The notes below the pieces were generated by a model. It had not been told where the DNA came from. It saw only the letters and a list, made by a program, of their open reading frames with translations, and searched no databases. The position numbers and the translations under genes were made by a program. This document shows positions 37,582 to 46,149 of a stretch of DNA of 64,000 bases, piece after piece (the first letter of the stretch is position 1; each line of letters begins with the position of its first letter). Origin of the DNA: Methylobacter sp. KS41 (lineage in GTDB: Bacteria; Pseudomonadota; Gammaproteobacteria; Methylococcales; Methylomonadaceae); contig PHSP01000001.1 in NCBI GenBank assembly GCA_002862125.1, positions 310,001 to 374,000 on the forward strand. Reading direction: 5' to 3'.

Positions 37582-37957
37582 TTAAAATTTTGATTTTAGA
37601 ATTTCTTCTGCATTTTCACAAATTACTTCACCACCCTTGCTCAACAGAAACATCTTACTGTCAAGAACCATTTGAAAGACTTTATCAAAATCCGCGTTAA
37701 TAAAACTTATCGATCCTTGTATCTACCCGGTTACCTCCGAACTATCAGCCAACGCGCATGACACTTTAAAATGCTTTATCTCAAACAATGCCGTCTTTAC
37801 TTCTCTGTCAGAGACATTTTTCCCGCTAACAAGTTCGCCGGTTTTTCCAGAGCTGTTTTAATTCCGGCAATGATTCCATGAATACAAGCCTCTCTTTCAT
37901 CAACTATCGCCATTATTTCTGTACCGGCAATATAAGCCATCACATCACTAATAACCA
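37582..37957 (-). pseudogene. Decayed gene of unknown family
   Basis: A continuous protein-like track can be read on the minus strand from ATG 37957 to TAA 37582 only if one base is added in the AAAAA run near 37817 and a TAG near 37722 is read through. Pieces such as ACIHGIIAGIKTALEK and VFQMVLDSKMFLLSKGGE look like real protein. I do not recognise the family. Confidence 0.4.
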
Positions 37958-37983
37958 TAAATGGAAGCAAAGGCTAAAACTAT

Positions 37984-38252
37984 TCACCGTACAGAAATAT
38001 ATCCACCTGGCACACCGTTTTTGGACAATACAATCTGCCAGAGCTGATTACTACGGGCACGGAATGCGCCGGCACATGAGAGCAAATAGTATTTCCACAT
38101 CAGGAAGAATTGATCGTCATAGTTATCCTTTATTGCCTCCCAACTTTCAGAAAAATTATTAAACCAGCACATAAGCGTCTTGTCATAATCAGGGCCAAAG
38201 TTATGCCAGTCTTCCATAACAAATTTTCCCTCAATAGCTTTTGCAATTTGTT
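37984..38252 (-). pseudogene. C-terminal remnant of cyclopropane-fatty-acyl-phospholipid synthase
   Basis: The last ~85 codons of a CFA synthase: MEDWHNFGPDYDKTL, MWKYYLLSCAGAFRAR and NQLWQIVLSKNGVPGGY are the family's conserved end. The upstream catalytic part is missing, cut at about 38252 where Tn3 transposase sequence begins. The protein would have methylated membrane lipid double bonds. Confidence 0.8.
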
Positions 38253-38470
38253 TAATGGAAAAAGGCCTGCTTCGCCTTAAAGTAACCAATCTGTAACAAG
38301 CAATAGAGCTGTGAGCGAAGGCCATTCCGTTGGAACACGATGCCATGTTCTTTCTCCGTCATCGCGAAAAACTCGGCACGTTGAAAATCATCGAAATCTG
38401 GTAAATCGTATAGCGCCTGTTTTTCTGCTTCTGACGGAACAGTTAACCGTTTATTTTTATTGGCACGCAT
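38253..38470 (-). pseudogene. tnpA: Tn3-family transposase N-terminal stub
   Basis: About 72 codons from ATG 38470, reading VPSEAEKQALYDLPDFDD and FQRNGLRSQLYCLLQIGYFKAK, typical of the DUF4158 N-terminus of Tn3-type transposases. The frame ends right at the junction with the CFA synthase remnant, so over 90% of tnpA is lost. It is divergent from the toxin-antitoxin genes. Confidence 0.8.
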
Positions 38471-38644
38471 GGATGAGCGGAAAATCCTTTTATAAGTTGT
38501 TCTTGAAAACGAGGGTTTTTGAGAAGCCTTGATGCGTAATGTATGCGATACACAAGATCAATGCTCTTCTATTCTCATAAATAGCTCTTGAAACCATATT
38601 CTCAATCCACTACTATGACAACGAGTTTTGATAAGGAGTCGAGC
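38471..38644. promoter_or_regulatory. Divergent promoter and likely res region
   Basis: Gap between tnpA stub and the antitoxin gene. Tn3 elements often keep recombination (res) sites near tnpR and passenger genes. A partly palindromic GTAATGTATGCGATAC lies near 38538. I cannot delimit resolvase sites. Confidence 0.3.
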
Positions 38645-38875
38645 ATGGGACAACTAAATCGCATTACCCAAGCCCCCGAAATGATGGGTGGCAAAGCCTG
38701 TATCCGTGGAATGCGCGTCACGGTCGGTATGATTGTGGGGCAAGTCGGCGCTGGACACAGCATTGATGAAATTCTCGCCGATTATCCTTACCTTGAGCGC
38801 GAAGATATTATGCAGGCACTTCGTTACGCTGCCTGGTTAGCTGAAGAACGCGAGGTCATACTGGCCTCCGCATGA
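38645..38875 (+). CDS. DUF433 family antitoxin
   Basis: 76 residues, start ATG 38645 with AAGGAG ahead of it. The DUF433 motif GGKACIRGMRVTV and the helix-turn-helix-like EILADYPYLEREDI are clear. In toxin-antitoxin pairs DUF433 proteins precede a DUF5615 PIN-like toxin, exactly as here, with a four-base overlap. Confidence 0.88.
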   Translation: MGQLNRITQAPEMMGGKACIRGMRVTVGMIVGQVGAGHSIDEILADYPYLEREDIMQALRYAAWLAEEREVILASA

Positions 38876-39249
38876 AGCTGATCGTTGATATGAACCTATC
38901 TCCGCGCTGGATTGGATTGTTGGTCAATGCAGGCATTGAGGCAGCACACTGGTCAGAGTTAGGGGCGAACAACGCACCGGATTCTGAAATCATGACCTAT
39001 GCCAGTGTAAATGATTATGTAGTCCTCACACACGATTTAGACTTCAGCGCAATCCTTGCCGCCACACATGGCAAGAAACCCAGCGTCGTGCAAATTCGCG
39101 CGGATGATGTTAGTCCGGACGCAATAGGATTGCAAGTCATCACCGCTTTGTGGCAAATGGCATCTGAATTGGAGAATGGCGCCTTGCTGACCGTTGATGC
39201 GAATCGCACCCGAATTCGACTACTACCATTGACTTGGTCTCTGGATTAG
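38872..39249 (+). CDS. DUF5615 PIN-like toxin
   Basis: 125 residues of the PIN-like DUF5615 family, predicted RNase toxin. Acidic residues fit the metal site: Asp6 in LIVDMNLS, Asp in APDSEI, and THDLDF. It overlaps the antitoxin by four bases and is followed four bases later by tnpR, placing the pair as a transposon passenger. Confidence 0.86.
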   Translation: MKLIVDMNLSPRWIGLLVNAGIEAAHWSELGANNAPDSEIMTYASVNDYVVLTHDLDFSAILAATHGKKPSVVQIRADDVSPDAIGLQVITALWQMASELENGALLTVDANRTRIRLLPLTWSLD

Positions 39250-39253
39250 ACAA

Positions 39254-39787
39254 ATGCTTATTGGTTATGCACGTGTCTCGACGCAAGATCAAAACCTTGA
39301 ACTTCAAATCGATGCCTTGACTAAGGCCGGTTGCAAGAAAATTTTCGATGACAAAATCAGCGGCAGTCGTGCTGAGCGCCCCGGTTTGACCAAGGCCCTG
39401 GAAATGTTACGCGAAGACGATACACTCGTTGTTTGGAAACTGGATAGGCTAGGTCGAAGTGTCAAGAATCTGGTTAATCTGGTTGGCGAGTTGCACAAGC
39501 AAGGCGTTCAATTCAAAAGCCTTACAGATGCCATTGATACGGGCACCCCATCCGGTCGATTTTTTTTCCACGTCATGGCGAGTTTGGCAGAAATGGAGAG
39601 AGAATTGACAGTTGAACGAACCCGAGCTGGACTTGAAGTCGCACGGCAACTGGGCCGAAAAGGAGGCCGTAAGCGGCAGATGACCGACAGTAAGATTGAG
39701 TCAACCAAGAAATTGCTGGCTAACGGAGTGCCGCCCCGAGATGTGGCAAAGAATCTTGGTGTTTCGGTGCCGACTTTGTATCGATGA
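39254..39787 (+). CDS. tnpR: Tn3-type serine resolvase
   Basis: Site-specific recombinase of 177 residues. The catalytic domain has Ser9 in GYARVSTQDQ, DDKISGS and WKLDRLGRS; a helix-turn-helix ends the protein (PPRDVAKNLGVSVPTLYR). It looks intact and could still resolve res sites even though tnpA is destroyed. Confidence 0.92.
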   Translation: MLIGYARVSTQDQNLELQIDALTKAGCKKIFDDKISGSRAERPGLTKALEMLREDDTLVVWKLDRLGRSVKNLVNLVGELHKQGVQFKSLTDAIDTGTPSGRFFFHVMASLAEMERELTVERTRAGLEVARQLGRKGGRKRQMTDSKIESTKKLLANGVPPRDVAKNLGVSVPTLYR

Positions 39788-40140
39788 ATTCCTGCATCCG
39801 CGAACCCATAAATTGTGAGAGTCCGCTTTTAATTGGTCGAAATGTCACTTTCGACCCGTTACCGCCGGTCGGATTATTTTATGTAACGGCAGCAATTCAC
39901 CTGACGGCTGTCATTCGCAACGCATGCAGGTGTAGGACAGATTTGGGTAGCGCCATCCACCAAATTAAAATAAACTGGTAAAAAAATAGTTCCTGTCTTT
40001 CGGCGTATGGTGCTTCGCTAATCGCACCTACGCGGGAAGGATATTCAGAGATTCCCAATACATCAACCCCAAAACAACTTATAGAAATTGTTTTCATTAA
40101 TTTAGGATATAAAAAATTGGAAGACAAAAAAGGATTACTG
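39788..40140. other. Gap between tnpR and the Nmad cassette
   Basis: About 350 bases without a gene. A fragment near 40005-40035 resembles the common intergenic CGCTAATCGCACCTACG-type repeat. The promoter of the next gene should lie before 40130. No 38-bp Tn3 end repeat was recognised. Confidence 0.4.
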
Positions 40141-40869
40141 ATGAGAGTTGGCATAGATCAGACGTATGGAAAATATAATGCCCCGATAAACCCTAATACA
40201 AATGACTACTTATATTTACCCATTCCTCAAGACCGAAGTGATTTCATATCTGGCATGGAAACCACATATGATTCGTTTATACCATATTTTGACTATTGGT
40301 GCCGTTCCAACGAGACAACAATAGATTTCCCCGATCATCTCAGAACTAAAGGTTGCCATTTAGACCCAGATTTTTTTCACTCTACATATGGTGATCAAGC
40401 AACTGGAAGAGGCGCAAGAGTAGCGACCTTAAAACCAGGTGATTTTTTAGCTTTTTTTGCTAGCTTCAAACCAATTGCCGATTGCGAACATAGCTTAATT
40501 TATGCTCTGTACGGAATAATGGTTATTGAAAAGATCGTAAAAGTTGGGGAAGTAATTGAAGATGAATTTCATATGAATGCTCATACTCGTATCAAGACTA
40601 CGAATCCTGATCACTGGGTAGTTTTTGCCAATCAGTCATTATCAGGCAGATTTAGCAGAGCCATTCCCATAGGGGAGTTTAGGAACGGGGCTTATCGAGT
40701 GAAAAATGAAATTCTTGATGCATGGGGAGGCATTGATGTCAAAGACGGATTTATTCAAAGAAGCGTATGTCCTCCTTCGTTTTATAACTCAGTTCAGTTT
40801 CTTAGCTGGCTCGCAATCCAAAATGTAGCGCTCATTCAAGACAATTATGGACAAACCCTGCTAACATAA
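40141..40869 (+). CDS. Nmad3-like protein (nucleotide modification associated)
   Basis: 242 residues from ATG 40141, preceded by AGGA at six bases; a TTG eight codons upstream is less likely. The N-terminus MRVGIDQTYGKYNAP followed by YLYLPIP resembles the Nmad3 family, predicted to work in hypermodified DNA base systems. Single Cys and His residues are scattered and no classical nuclease or methylase motif is visible. It is followed 24 bases later by an Nmad2-like gene. I infer the family from memory of its start; the activity is unknown. Confidence 0.7.
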   Translation: MRVGIDQTYGKYNAPINPNTNDYLYLPIPQDRSDFISGMETTYDSFIPYFDYWCRSNETTIDFPDHLRTKGCHLDPDFFHSTYGDQATGRGARVATLKPGDFLAFFASFKPIADCEHSLIYALYGIMVIEKIVKVGEVIEDEFHMNAHTRIKTTNPDHWVVFANQSLSGRFSRAIPIGEFRNGAYRVKNEILDAWGGIDVKDGFIQRSVCPPSFYNSVQFLSWLAIQNVALIQDNYGQTLLT

Positions 40870-40893
40870 ACGATTAACTTATATAAGAACATT

Positions 40894-41874
40894 ATGCTTA
40901 AAAAGTTTACTGATGGAAATCGTCTCTTTACTTACAAGGTTGCACATGATGGTGGCAGTGCGCCAAATCCTTTCCATGGAATATGCACATTGGCAATATG
41001 TAAACCCGCGATCAGGAGTGTTGCCAAAGAAGGAGACGTAATAGTGGGTTTAGCTTGTGGTGCTGATGAAGCACGTATCATATACTGTATGGTAGTAGAC
41101 AAATCAGTCAAGTGGTCTGAGTATATTGAAGGATGCAAATCAGGTAACATTGCAGGACTTGAGTCTAAAAAATATAATCTTAAAAAGAAAATCCCTACAC
41201 ACTCAAATGATCAAGGAGATTGTATTTGGAACTCCGCTGATGATTATTCAGATCCATTAGACTCATGGTCGGGTCATGATGGCGAATATGATTTTAACCG
41301 TGACGTTAAAAATGGAAAAAATGTTCTGCTAGGAGCAACATTCTGGTATTTTGGGAAAGGTGATAAAAAGTCTATAACATTGCCGCTAGAGTTAAAGGAT
41401 ATTATCATTCGGGGCCAAGGTCATCGCTCAAATGCAAATGACCAGTATCGAAACGACTTCGTAACCTTCTTCAATAATGAATTAAAAAGGCTTAAGATTA
41501 CTTCAACTGGTGAACTCGGCACTCCTACTTTAGAGCCAGATAAAGTGGAAAAGCATGTCTGCTCTCGTTATCGTGCTGAAGAACGGGAATCTGACGCATT
41601 CGGTGAAGACTTAGACACGAGCGGCATAAATAAGACGGGTATGAGTAACACTTGGTCAGAAGAACTTATTAATTATACCCGGGATGCGCTAGACTTGGGC
41701 ATTGTTCCTCCTAATGATTTTGTACCTATGAAAAATATCAACGGGAATTTTGGTATTATTAGTTTACAGAATTGGTTGTCTAAGAAATTTATAATCGCAG
41801 ATAGAAAGACTAGAGCCGAATATGCATTTAATAATATTGAAGATTTAATTGCGGCTGGCTGGGCAATTGATTAA
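40894..41874 (+). CDS. Nmad2-like protein (nucleotide modification associated)
   Basis: 326 residues. The opening RLFTYKVAHDGGSAPNPFHGICTLAICKPAIR is the hallmark order of Nmad2: a K-x-D-x-G-x-A-P-N-P core followed by a conserved CTLA-CKP segment, then GDVIVGLA. The C-terminal ~100 residues, rich in charged helices, may be a separate domain. Codon use is AT-richer than the core genome, and with the Nmad3-like gene it forms a compact two-gene cassette beside a Tn3 relic. No function is established. Confidence 0.72.
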   Translation: MLKKFTDGNRLFTYKVAHDGGSAPNPFHGICTLAICKPAIRSVAKEGDVIVGLACGADEARIIYCMVVDKSVKWSEYIEGCKSGNIAGLESKKYNLKKKIPTHSNDQGDCIWNSADDYSDPLDSWSGHDGEYDFNRDVKNGKNVLLGATFWYFGKGDKKSITLPLELKDIIIRGQGHRSNANDQYRNDFVTFFNNELKRLKITSTGELGTPTLEPDKVEKHVCSRYRAEERESDAFGEDLDTSGINKTGMSNTWSEELINYTRDALDLGIVPPNDFVPMKNINGNFGIISLQNWLSKKFIIADRKTRAEYAFNNIEDLIAAGWAID

Positions 41875-42385
41875 AGCAAATAAAAGCCCAACTTTTGATT
41901 CCAATCACGGATTCGGGTTGCTTTTGCGCCTGCAATTTCCGAGTGGATTGAATGACAGCTTTTTGTTTTACAGTCGTCATTTCGCTGAAATACTTGATCG
42001 TCTAGTTTTGGCCGGCAGCAGCAATTCGAATTATTTTTTAAAGCGGATGCTCACAACTTCTGCGGAATATGATTGGATTATATACGAAGAAATTTTTACA
42101 ACGCCATGATTATAAGGGGTTAAAAAATTACGAGGGTTTGGGCTTAGAACCCCTATTAGCCGCAATAAAATGACTGATGCCGGTAATCGAAGTCTTAAAT
42201 TCGGATTAAGAGCTAAGCATATAACGAGCGATAAACAAGCCCTCTCCAGTGGGAGAGGGTTGGGTGAGGGGAAATCAGACAAACATAATCTTTTGATTTC
42301 ATTGTCTCAAATTGAGTTATTAATTCACATTTAAGCAGCGGTCGAGTGATATAATCTATTTTTGCGGTTATTTAAGAGTACGAGA
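41875..42385. other. Gap after the Nmad cassette
   Basis: About 510 bases with no recognised gene. Near 42240-42259 a CCCTCTCC/GGAGAGGG palindrome followed by TTGGGTGAGGGG resembles a widespread repeat also seen near 63630. Confidence 0.4.
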
Positions 42386-42778
42386 GTGATTAAATTTAAA
42401 CCTAACAAAAAACCAATCCTCTTATTCAGCCTGGTCGCCATCGGCTGGATAGTATTAATCTTTGTTGAATCGTCGCAGCCGCCCCTAAAAATATTCGGCG
42501 AAATAAATGGGCTGGATAAAGTAGCGCATTTTGCGGCTTACAGCATCCTGGGCATCATGATCCTGGCTGTGCTTACCCAAATCAGCACTTATAAAAAAAT
42601 ACCTGTATTATTGCTTACGGTTATTCTGGTTCTGCTCGCCGGAGTTTTTGACGAATTTCATCAATCCTTTGTCCCCCAAAGACAGGTCGATGGCTGGGAT
42701 TTACTGGCGGATTTTTGCGGCGGCTTGATTGCAACGCTGCTATTTATAGCCAGAAAGAAGCTTGTTAATTACGCTTAA
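42386..42778 (+). CDS. VanZ-like membrane protein
   Basis: 130 residues from GTG 42386, with about four membrane segments. KVAHFAAYSILG and FDEFHQSFVPQR are the VanZ-family motifs. Function in Gram-negative bacteria is unknown; such genes often sit near exopolysaccharide loci, as here. A TTG at 42362 could extend it by eight codons. Confidence 0.82.
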   Translation: MIKFKPNKKPILLFSLVAIGWIVLIFVESSQPPLKIFGEINGLDKVAHFAAYSILGIMILAVLTQISTYKKIPVLLLTVILVLLAGVFDEFHQSFVPQRQVDGWDLLADFCGGLIATLLFIARKKLVNYA

Positions 42779-42861
42779 TTCAGAACAGAAGGCTAAAAAA
42801 TATCTCTTGCGCCCTTGTTTTCAATCGTTATTTTCCCCAACCCGTTATCCCGCCTATAAAC

Positions 42862-43551
42862 CTAACCGCCTACCGCAAGGCTAATCACATCGCTCCATTG
42901 TCCAACTTGCTCATCGTGGGAACGGTATATGGCTTTATATTTCCACACCGCACTGCCGCCCGCGGCTGGTAGTGGAGTCGTATCGGTCGTATTCGGTTCC
43001 GTATTAATAACAAAGAAAACAAAATTGTTGCCATCCCCTCTGTCCACCCAAATTTCCAAGGCATTGGCTTTACCTTTATTCCAGACAATGACAGGATGCC
43101 CAGCCTGACTGTAAACGCTTAAAGCCGGCTTCCAGGTACTGGTATCAATTTTCTGTTCTGCGCCTATCAGCCACAAATCATAACCTATGGTTGAGGTATA
43201 GTTTCTATTGGTTTTAATACGCGCCGCCAATGCAGAAAGCTTTGGAATAATACCGGGGCTTACAGCGGGAGGAATCGGCTCGGCCAGCGCAGGGGCAACC
43301 GGCCAACCGGCATTACCAGCACCGCCATCACGCAGCAAGTTCTTATATGATGTCCAGGCCTGGGCATAGGTTTGCATGTCACACATCGATTGATATGCAT
43401 AACGAAAGGCGGTGGCATCTGCCTTAAGTGCGTCCATATCTTGGCCGCTAATCTCCAAAACTCCGGCATAATGAGGTAATGTGGCGGCGAGATGATCTAA
43501 CAAATCAGCTCTGTCGCTATCAGTACTGGGCATGAAAGGTAATGTAGTCAT
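42862..43551 (-). CDS. Hypothetical protein with beta-rich C-terminus
   Basis: 229 residues, not recognised. The N-terminal half is helical (HLAATLPHYAGVLEISG). The C-terminal part (about 140-229) looks beta-rich and ends like a fibronectin-type module, with WKYKAIYR then VGQWSDV. There is no signal peptide. Possibly a carbohydrate-associated or phage-like protein; this is a guess. Confidence 0.6.
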   Translation of the reverse strand: MTTLPFMPSTDSDRADLLDHLAATLPHYAGVLEISGQDMDALKADATAFRYAYQSMCDMQTYAQAWTSYKNLLRDGGAGNAGWPVAPALAEPIPPAVSPGIIPKLSALAARIKTNRNYTSTIGYDLWLIGAEQKIDTSTWKPALSVYSQAGHPVIVWNKGKANALEIWVDRGDGNNFVFFVINTEPNTTDTTPLPAAGGSAVWKYKAIYRSHDEQVGQWSDVISLAVGG

Positions 43552-43610
43552 AACTTTTAAGCTCCTAATGATTGATTAAATAATATGCAGAATCTAATGA
43601 ACATTCTGTT

Positions 43611-43856
43611 ATGGTTAGCGAACACCCGGCAACGACTGATGAGCGCTCAGCAATGACTGATGAACACCCGGCAACGACTGATGAGCACACAGCAATGACT
43701 GATGAACGCTCTCCAATGACTGGTGAACACCCGGCAACGACTGTTGAGCGCTCCGCAACGACTGACGAGCACTCGGCAATGACAGAAGAACACTCAGCAG
43801 AGATTAAATCATGCTCTGTAAATAGGCTTGATGTCTTGTCTGACAGTCATTATTAA
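43611..43856 (+). repeat. 21-bp tandem repeat, openly translated as DEHPATT heptads
   Basis: About nine degenerate copies of a 21-base unit fill 43620-43800. On the plus strand they read as an 81-codon frame of heptads such as DEHPATT and DERSAMT. The unit also stays open in another minus-strand frame (QSLPGVH type). No ribosome binding site is seen, so this is probably a minisatellite rather than a gene. Confidence 0.6.
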
Positions 43857-44665
43857 ATTTCAGATTAATTAGAAGAGTGAATTTGTTAGCAAATCCACCA
43901 ATCTTGCAACCTGTTTAATGAGGATTTTCGGATCTTATATACCCAATCAATAAAAACATCAAGAGCAATCAGAATTATTTTTTTCAAACCACCCATGCAT
44001 AACTAGCTATTTAACGACATGCACCTTCTCTCCTGATTAGAAAGAAGTGTCTTCTAACACCACTATTCAGTCAGGGCTTGCCTAAACCCGAACACAGGGT
44101 TCTAAAAAACCGATCAAAAGCGGTATTATTTGGCCTAAGGGCCTGTGAGATACTAATGAATTTTCAAATACCTGCCTGTATCAACCCAAAATAACACGGC
44201 TTCAATTGAAGAACGTAGAAGCATCATCATCGTAACTGGATTTTCGCGATCAACCCAAATAAGAGCACTGTCATTAATTCATATCACATTTAATACTTTG
44301 ATTTACTGATTGTTGCGAGCGCTTTCCATCTGTAATATTTTTGACTCAAAAGAAATGGTATCATAAAGTTACACGCGATAGCAGGCTGACAATAATCAAC
44401 TGGTAGTCAATTAATACAACCATTCGACAAAACAATCAGGATACCGCCAACTAGACGGACATATCCCACGACAAACAAAACCAAAGCCTTGCCAGTATAA
44501 GCATTACCTCGCTCGAGTAGAACATTCCAAGCCACCTTATTTTACGGTCATTGCAATTAGTTATTGGCATTATGCTTAGAAAGTTTCTTGATCACAAATT
44601 CCATGAATAAATCGAGTCCGACCCTATTGATTCACTATTGATTATAAGATTATTAAAGTAAGTAC
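43857..44665. other. Long AT-rich leader of the exopolysaccharide locus
   Basis: About 800 bases with no recognised gene, AT-rich. It probably contains the promoter for the polysaccharide genes, but no clear sigma-70 or sigma-54 signal could be picked. Confidence 0.4.
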
Positions 44666-44749
44666 ATGAAAAGATTGGCTCCTAAAAATAATGATTTTCA
44701 ACATAATGATATTGACCTAATGAAAGTTTTAAAAAGATTTAAAGAATGA
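44666..44749 (+). CDS. Short reading frame overlapping the ligase start
   Basis: 27 codons starting ATG 44666 and ending in an ATGA overlap with the next gene. The peptide ends NDFQHNDIDLMKVLKRFKE, which resembles the cytoplasmic start of Wzz-type chain-length regulators, so it may be a remnant of one or a leader peptide. Very uncertain. Confidence 0.3.
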   Translation: MKRLAPKNNDFQHNDIDLMKVLKRFKE

Positions 44750-45960
44750 TAAAGGATATGACTGAAAATTACATAAGTGATTACAAGATCACAAATAATT
44801 CAGCAAAGATTCAAAAAAGCTTATCACGCGCAGCTTTTTTAATATCTTGTTGTCTTACAGGAGCTTTTTTTTCTTACATGCGCTATCGGTCCGAAATCGC
44901 TATTGAGTCTTGTTTTTTAGCGCTTATTGTCCCCGCCATATATTGTCTGGCTAGTGGCTTGGCAAATATCAATGTTACACTAAAAACTTATAGGCCTGCT
45001 CTTCTATATCTTATCCCATTGTTCTTTTCATATATTTTTAGCATCGACTCGAATACGGATTTTTTTCGGAACATTATAATGTTGATGAATATATTTTTTG
45101 CCTTTTTTCTGGCGTCACTATTTGGAAGCCGTCCAGAGCACGATCTTCCTTGTCTTGTGATGCGGCAACTGACAATTTTGCTATTCCCATTATTTATTTA
45201 TGTCACCTTAACACAACAACATGCCCATGTCTGGGGCCGCTGGGAACCTTATGGCGTACAACCTAATTGGTTGGGGATGATGTCATTAGGGCTTGCATGG
45301 TGCGCGTTGGCATGGAAAAGCGCTTTAATACGATTTGTGCCGCTAGCTTTATCTCTTTATTTTATGATATCTGTTCAATCCCGGGGATCCATAGTAGCAT
45401 TTTTACCCGCTTTATTCTTTGCCAGTGGCTGGTTTTATCCACTAACCAAAATGAATATCTTACGTTTATTAGCGACACTGTTTTTGGGGTTCCTCATAGT
45501 TATAATATGGAGCATAGTTTCCGAAGTGAGCTTGCTAAATAAAATGACGGATTTTCTAATGAACGAAGTAATGCGTGTCAACGATACACATCGTGGTCTC
45601 AGTTCAGGCATGTCAGGTCGCACAGAAGGTTATCAGAAGGCATGGAAGGGATTTCTTGAGTCGCCGGTTTTTGGCAAGGGATTTGGAGCTTATTCTTTTG
45701 TTCATAATGGATTTTTATTAACCTTGGCTGAAAGTGGAATTTTCGCATTCATGGGTATGCTTTATCTTTTTTATACATCCATACGATCTGCAATAAAAGG
45801 AAATCGCTGGAATAACCTGGGATACTTAATTAGTTATTCAATAGCATTAATGACCTTCCCTAGATCATTTAATATTAATATGACAGGCATGCTTTTACTA
45901 TTGGTGATGATGACAGAAATATCGCATCGGCATATCCCCAGGAAGTTAAATAGCGCCTGA
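44746..45960 (+). CDS. O-antigen ligase/polymerase family membrane protein
   Basis: 404 residues with about ten membrane segments, of the Wzy/WaaL superfamily. The large periplasmic loop region holds GVQPNWLGM and QSRGS, usual in this family. It polymerises or ligates polysaccharide repeat units at the periplasmic face. As the first gene of the cluster it is more likely a polymerase of the exopolysaccharide than a lipopolysaccharide ligase. Confidence 0.85.
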   Translation: MIKDMTENYISDYKITNNSAKIQKSLSRAAFLISCCLTGAFFSYMRYRSEIAIESCFLALIVPAIYCLASGLANINVTLKTYRPALLYLIPLFFSYIFSIDSNTDFFRNIIMLMNIFFAFFLASLFGSRPEHDLPCLVMRQLTILLFPLFIYVTLTQQHAHVWGRWEPYGVQPNWLGMMSLGLAWCALAWKSALIRFVPLALSLYFMISVQSRGSIVAFLPALFFASGWFYPLTKMNILRLLATLFLGFLIVIIWSIVSEVSLLNKMTDFLMNEVMRVNDTHRGLSSGMSGRTEGYQKAWKGFLESPVFGKGFGAYSFVHNGFLLTLAESGIFAFMGMLYLFYTSIRSAIKGNRWNNLGYLISYSIALMTFPRSFNINMTGMLLLLVMMTEISHRHIPRKLNSA

Positions 45961-46149
45961 ACGGAAACAAAAATACCAAACCATAAGTTGTTATAACCCT
46001 CAAAAAAATAGCAGACTATTACAAATGGATAAAGATTGTTTTTTAAATTAAAAATAAACCATAAAAAGCAACAAAAACCAACAACTTAACCAATGGGATT
46101 ATATATTTTCCCGTGTCTTTTAGCCTAAACCGGTAGTCTTAAGATTTAA

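Noticed and set aside
41849-42109. 86-codon frame overlapping the Nmad2-like gene end
   Set aside because: Overlaps in another frame and the product is unrecognisable.
43611-43856. CRISPR array
   Set aside because: Units are contiguous 21-base tandem repeats without unique spacers.
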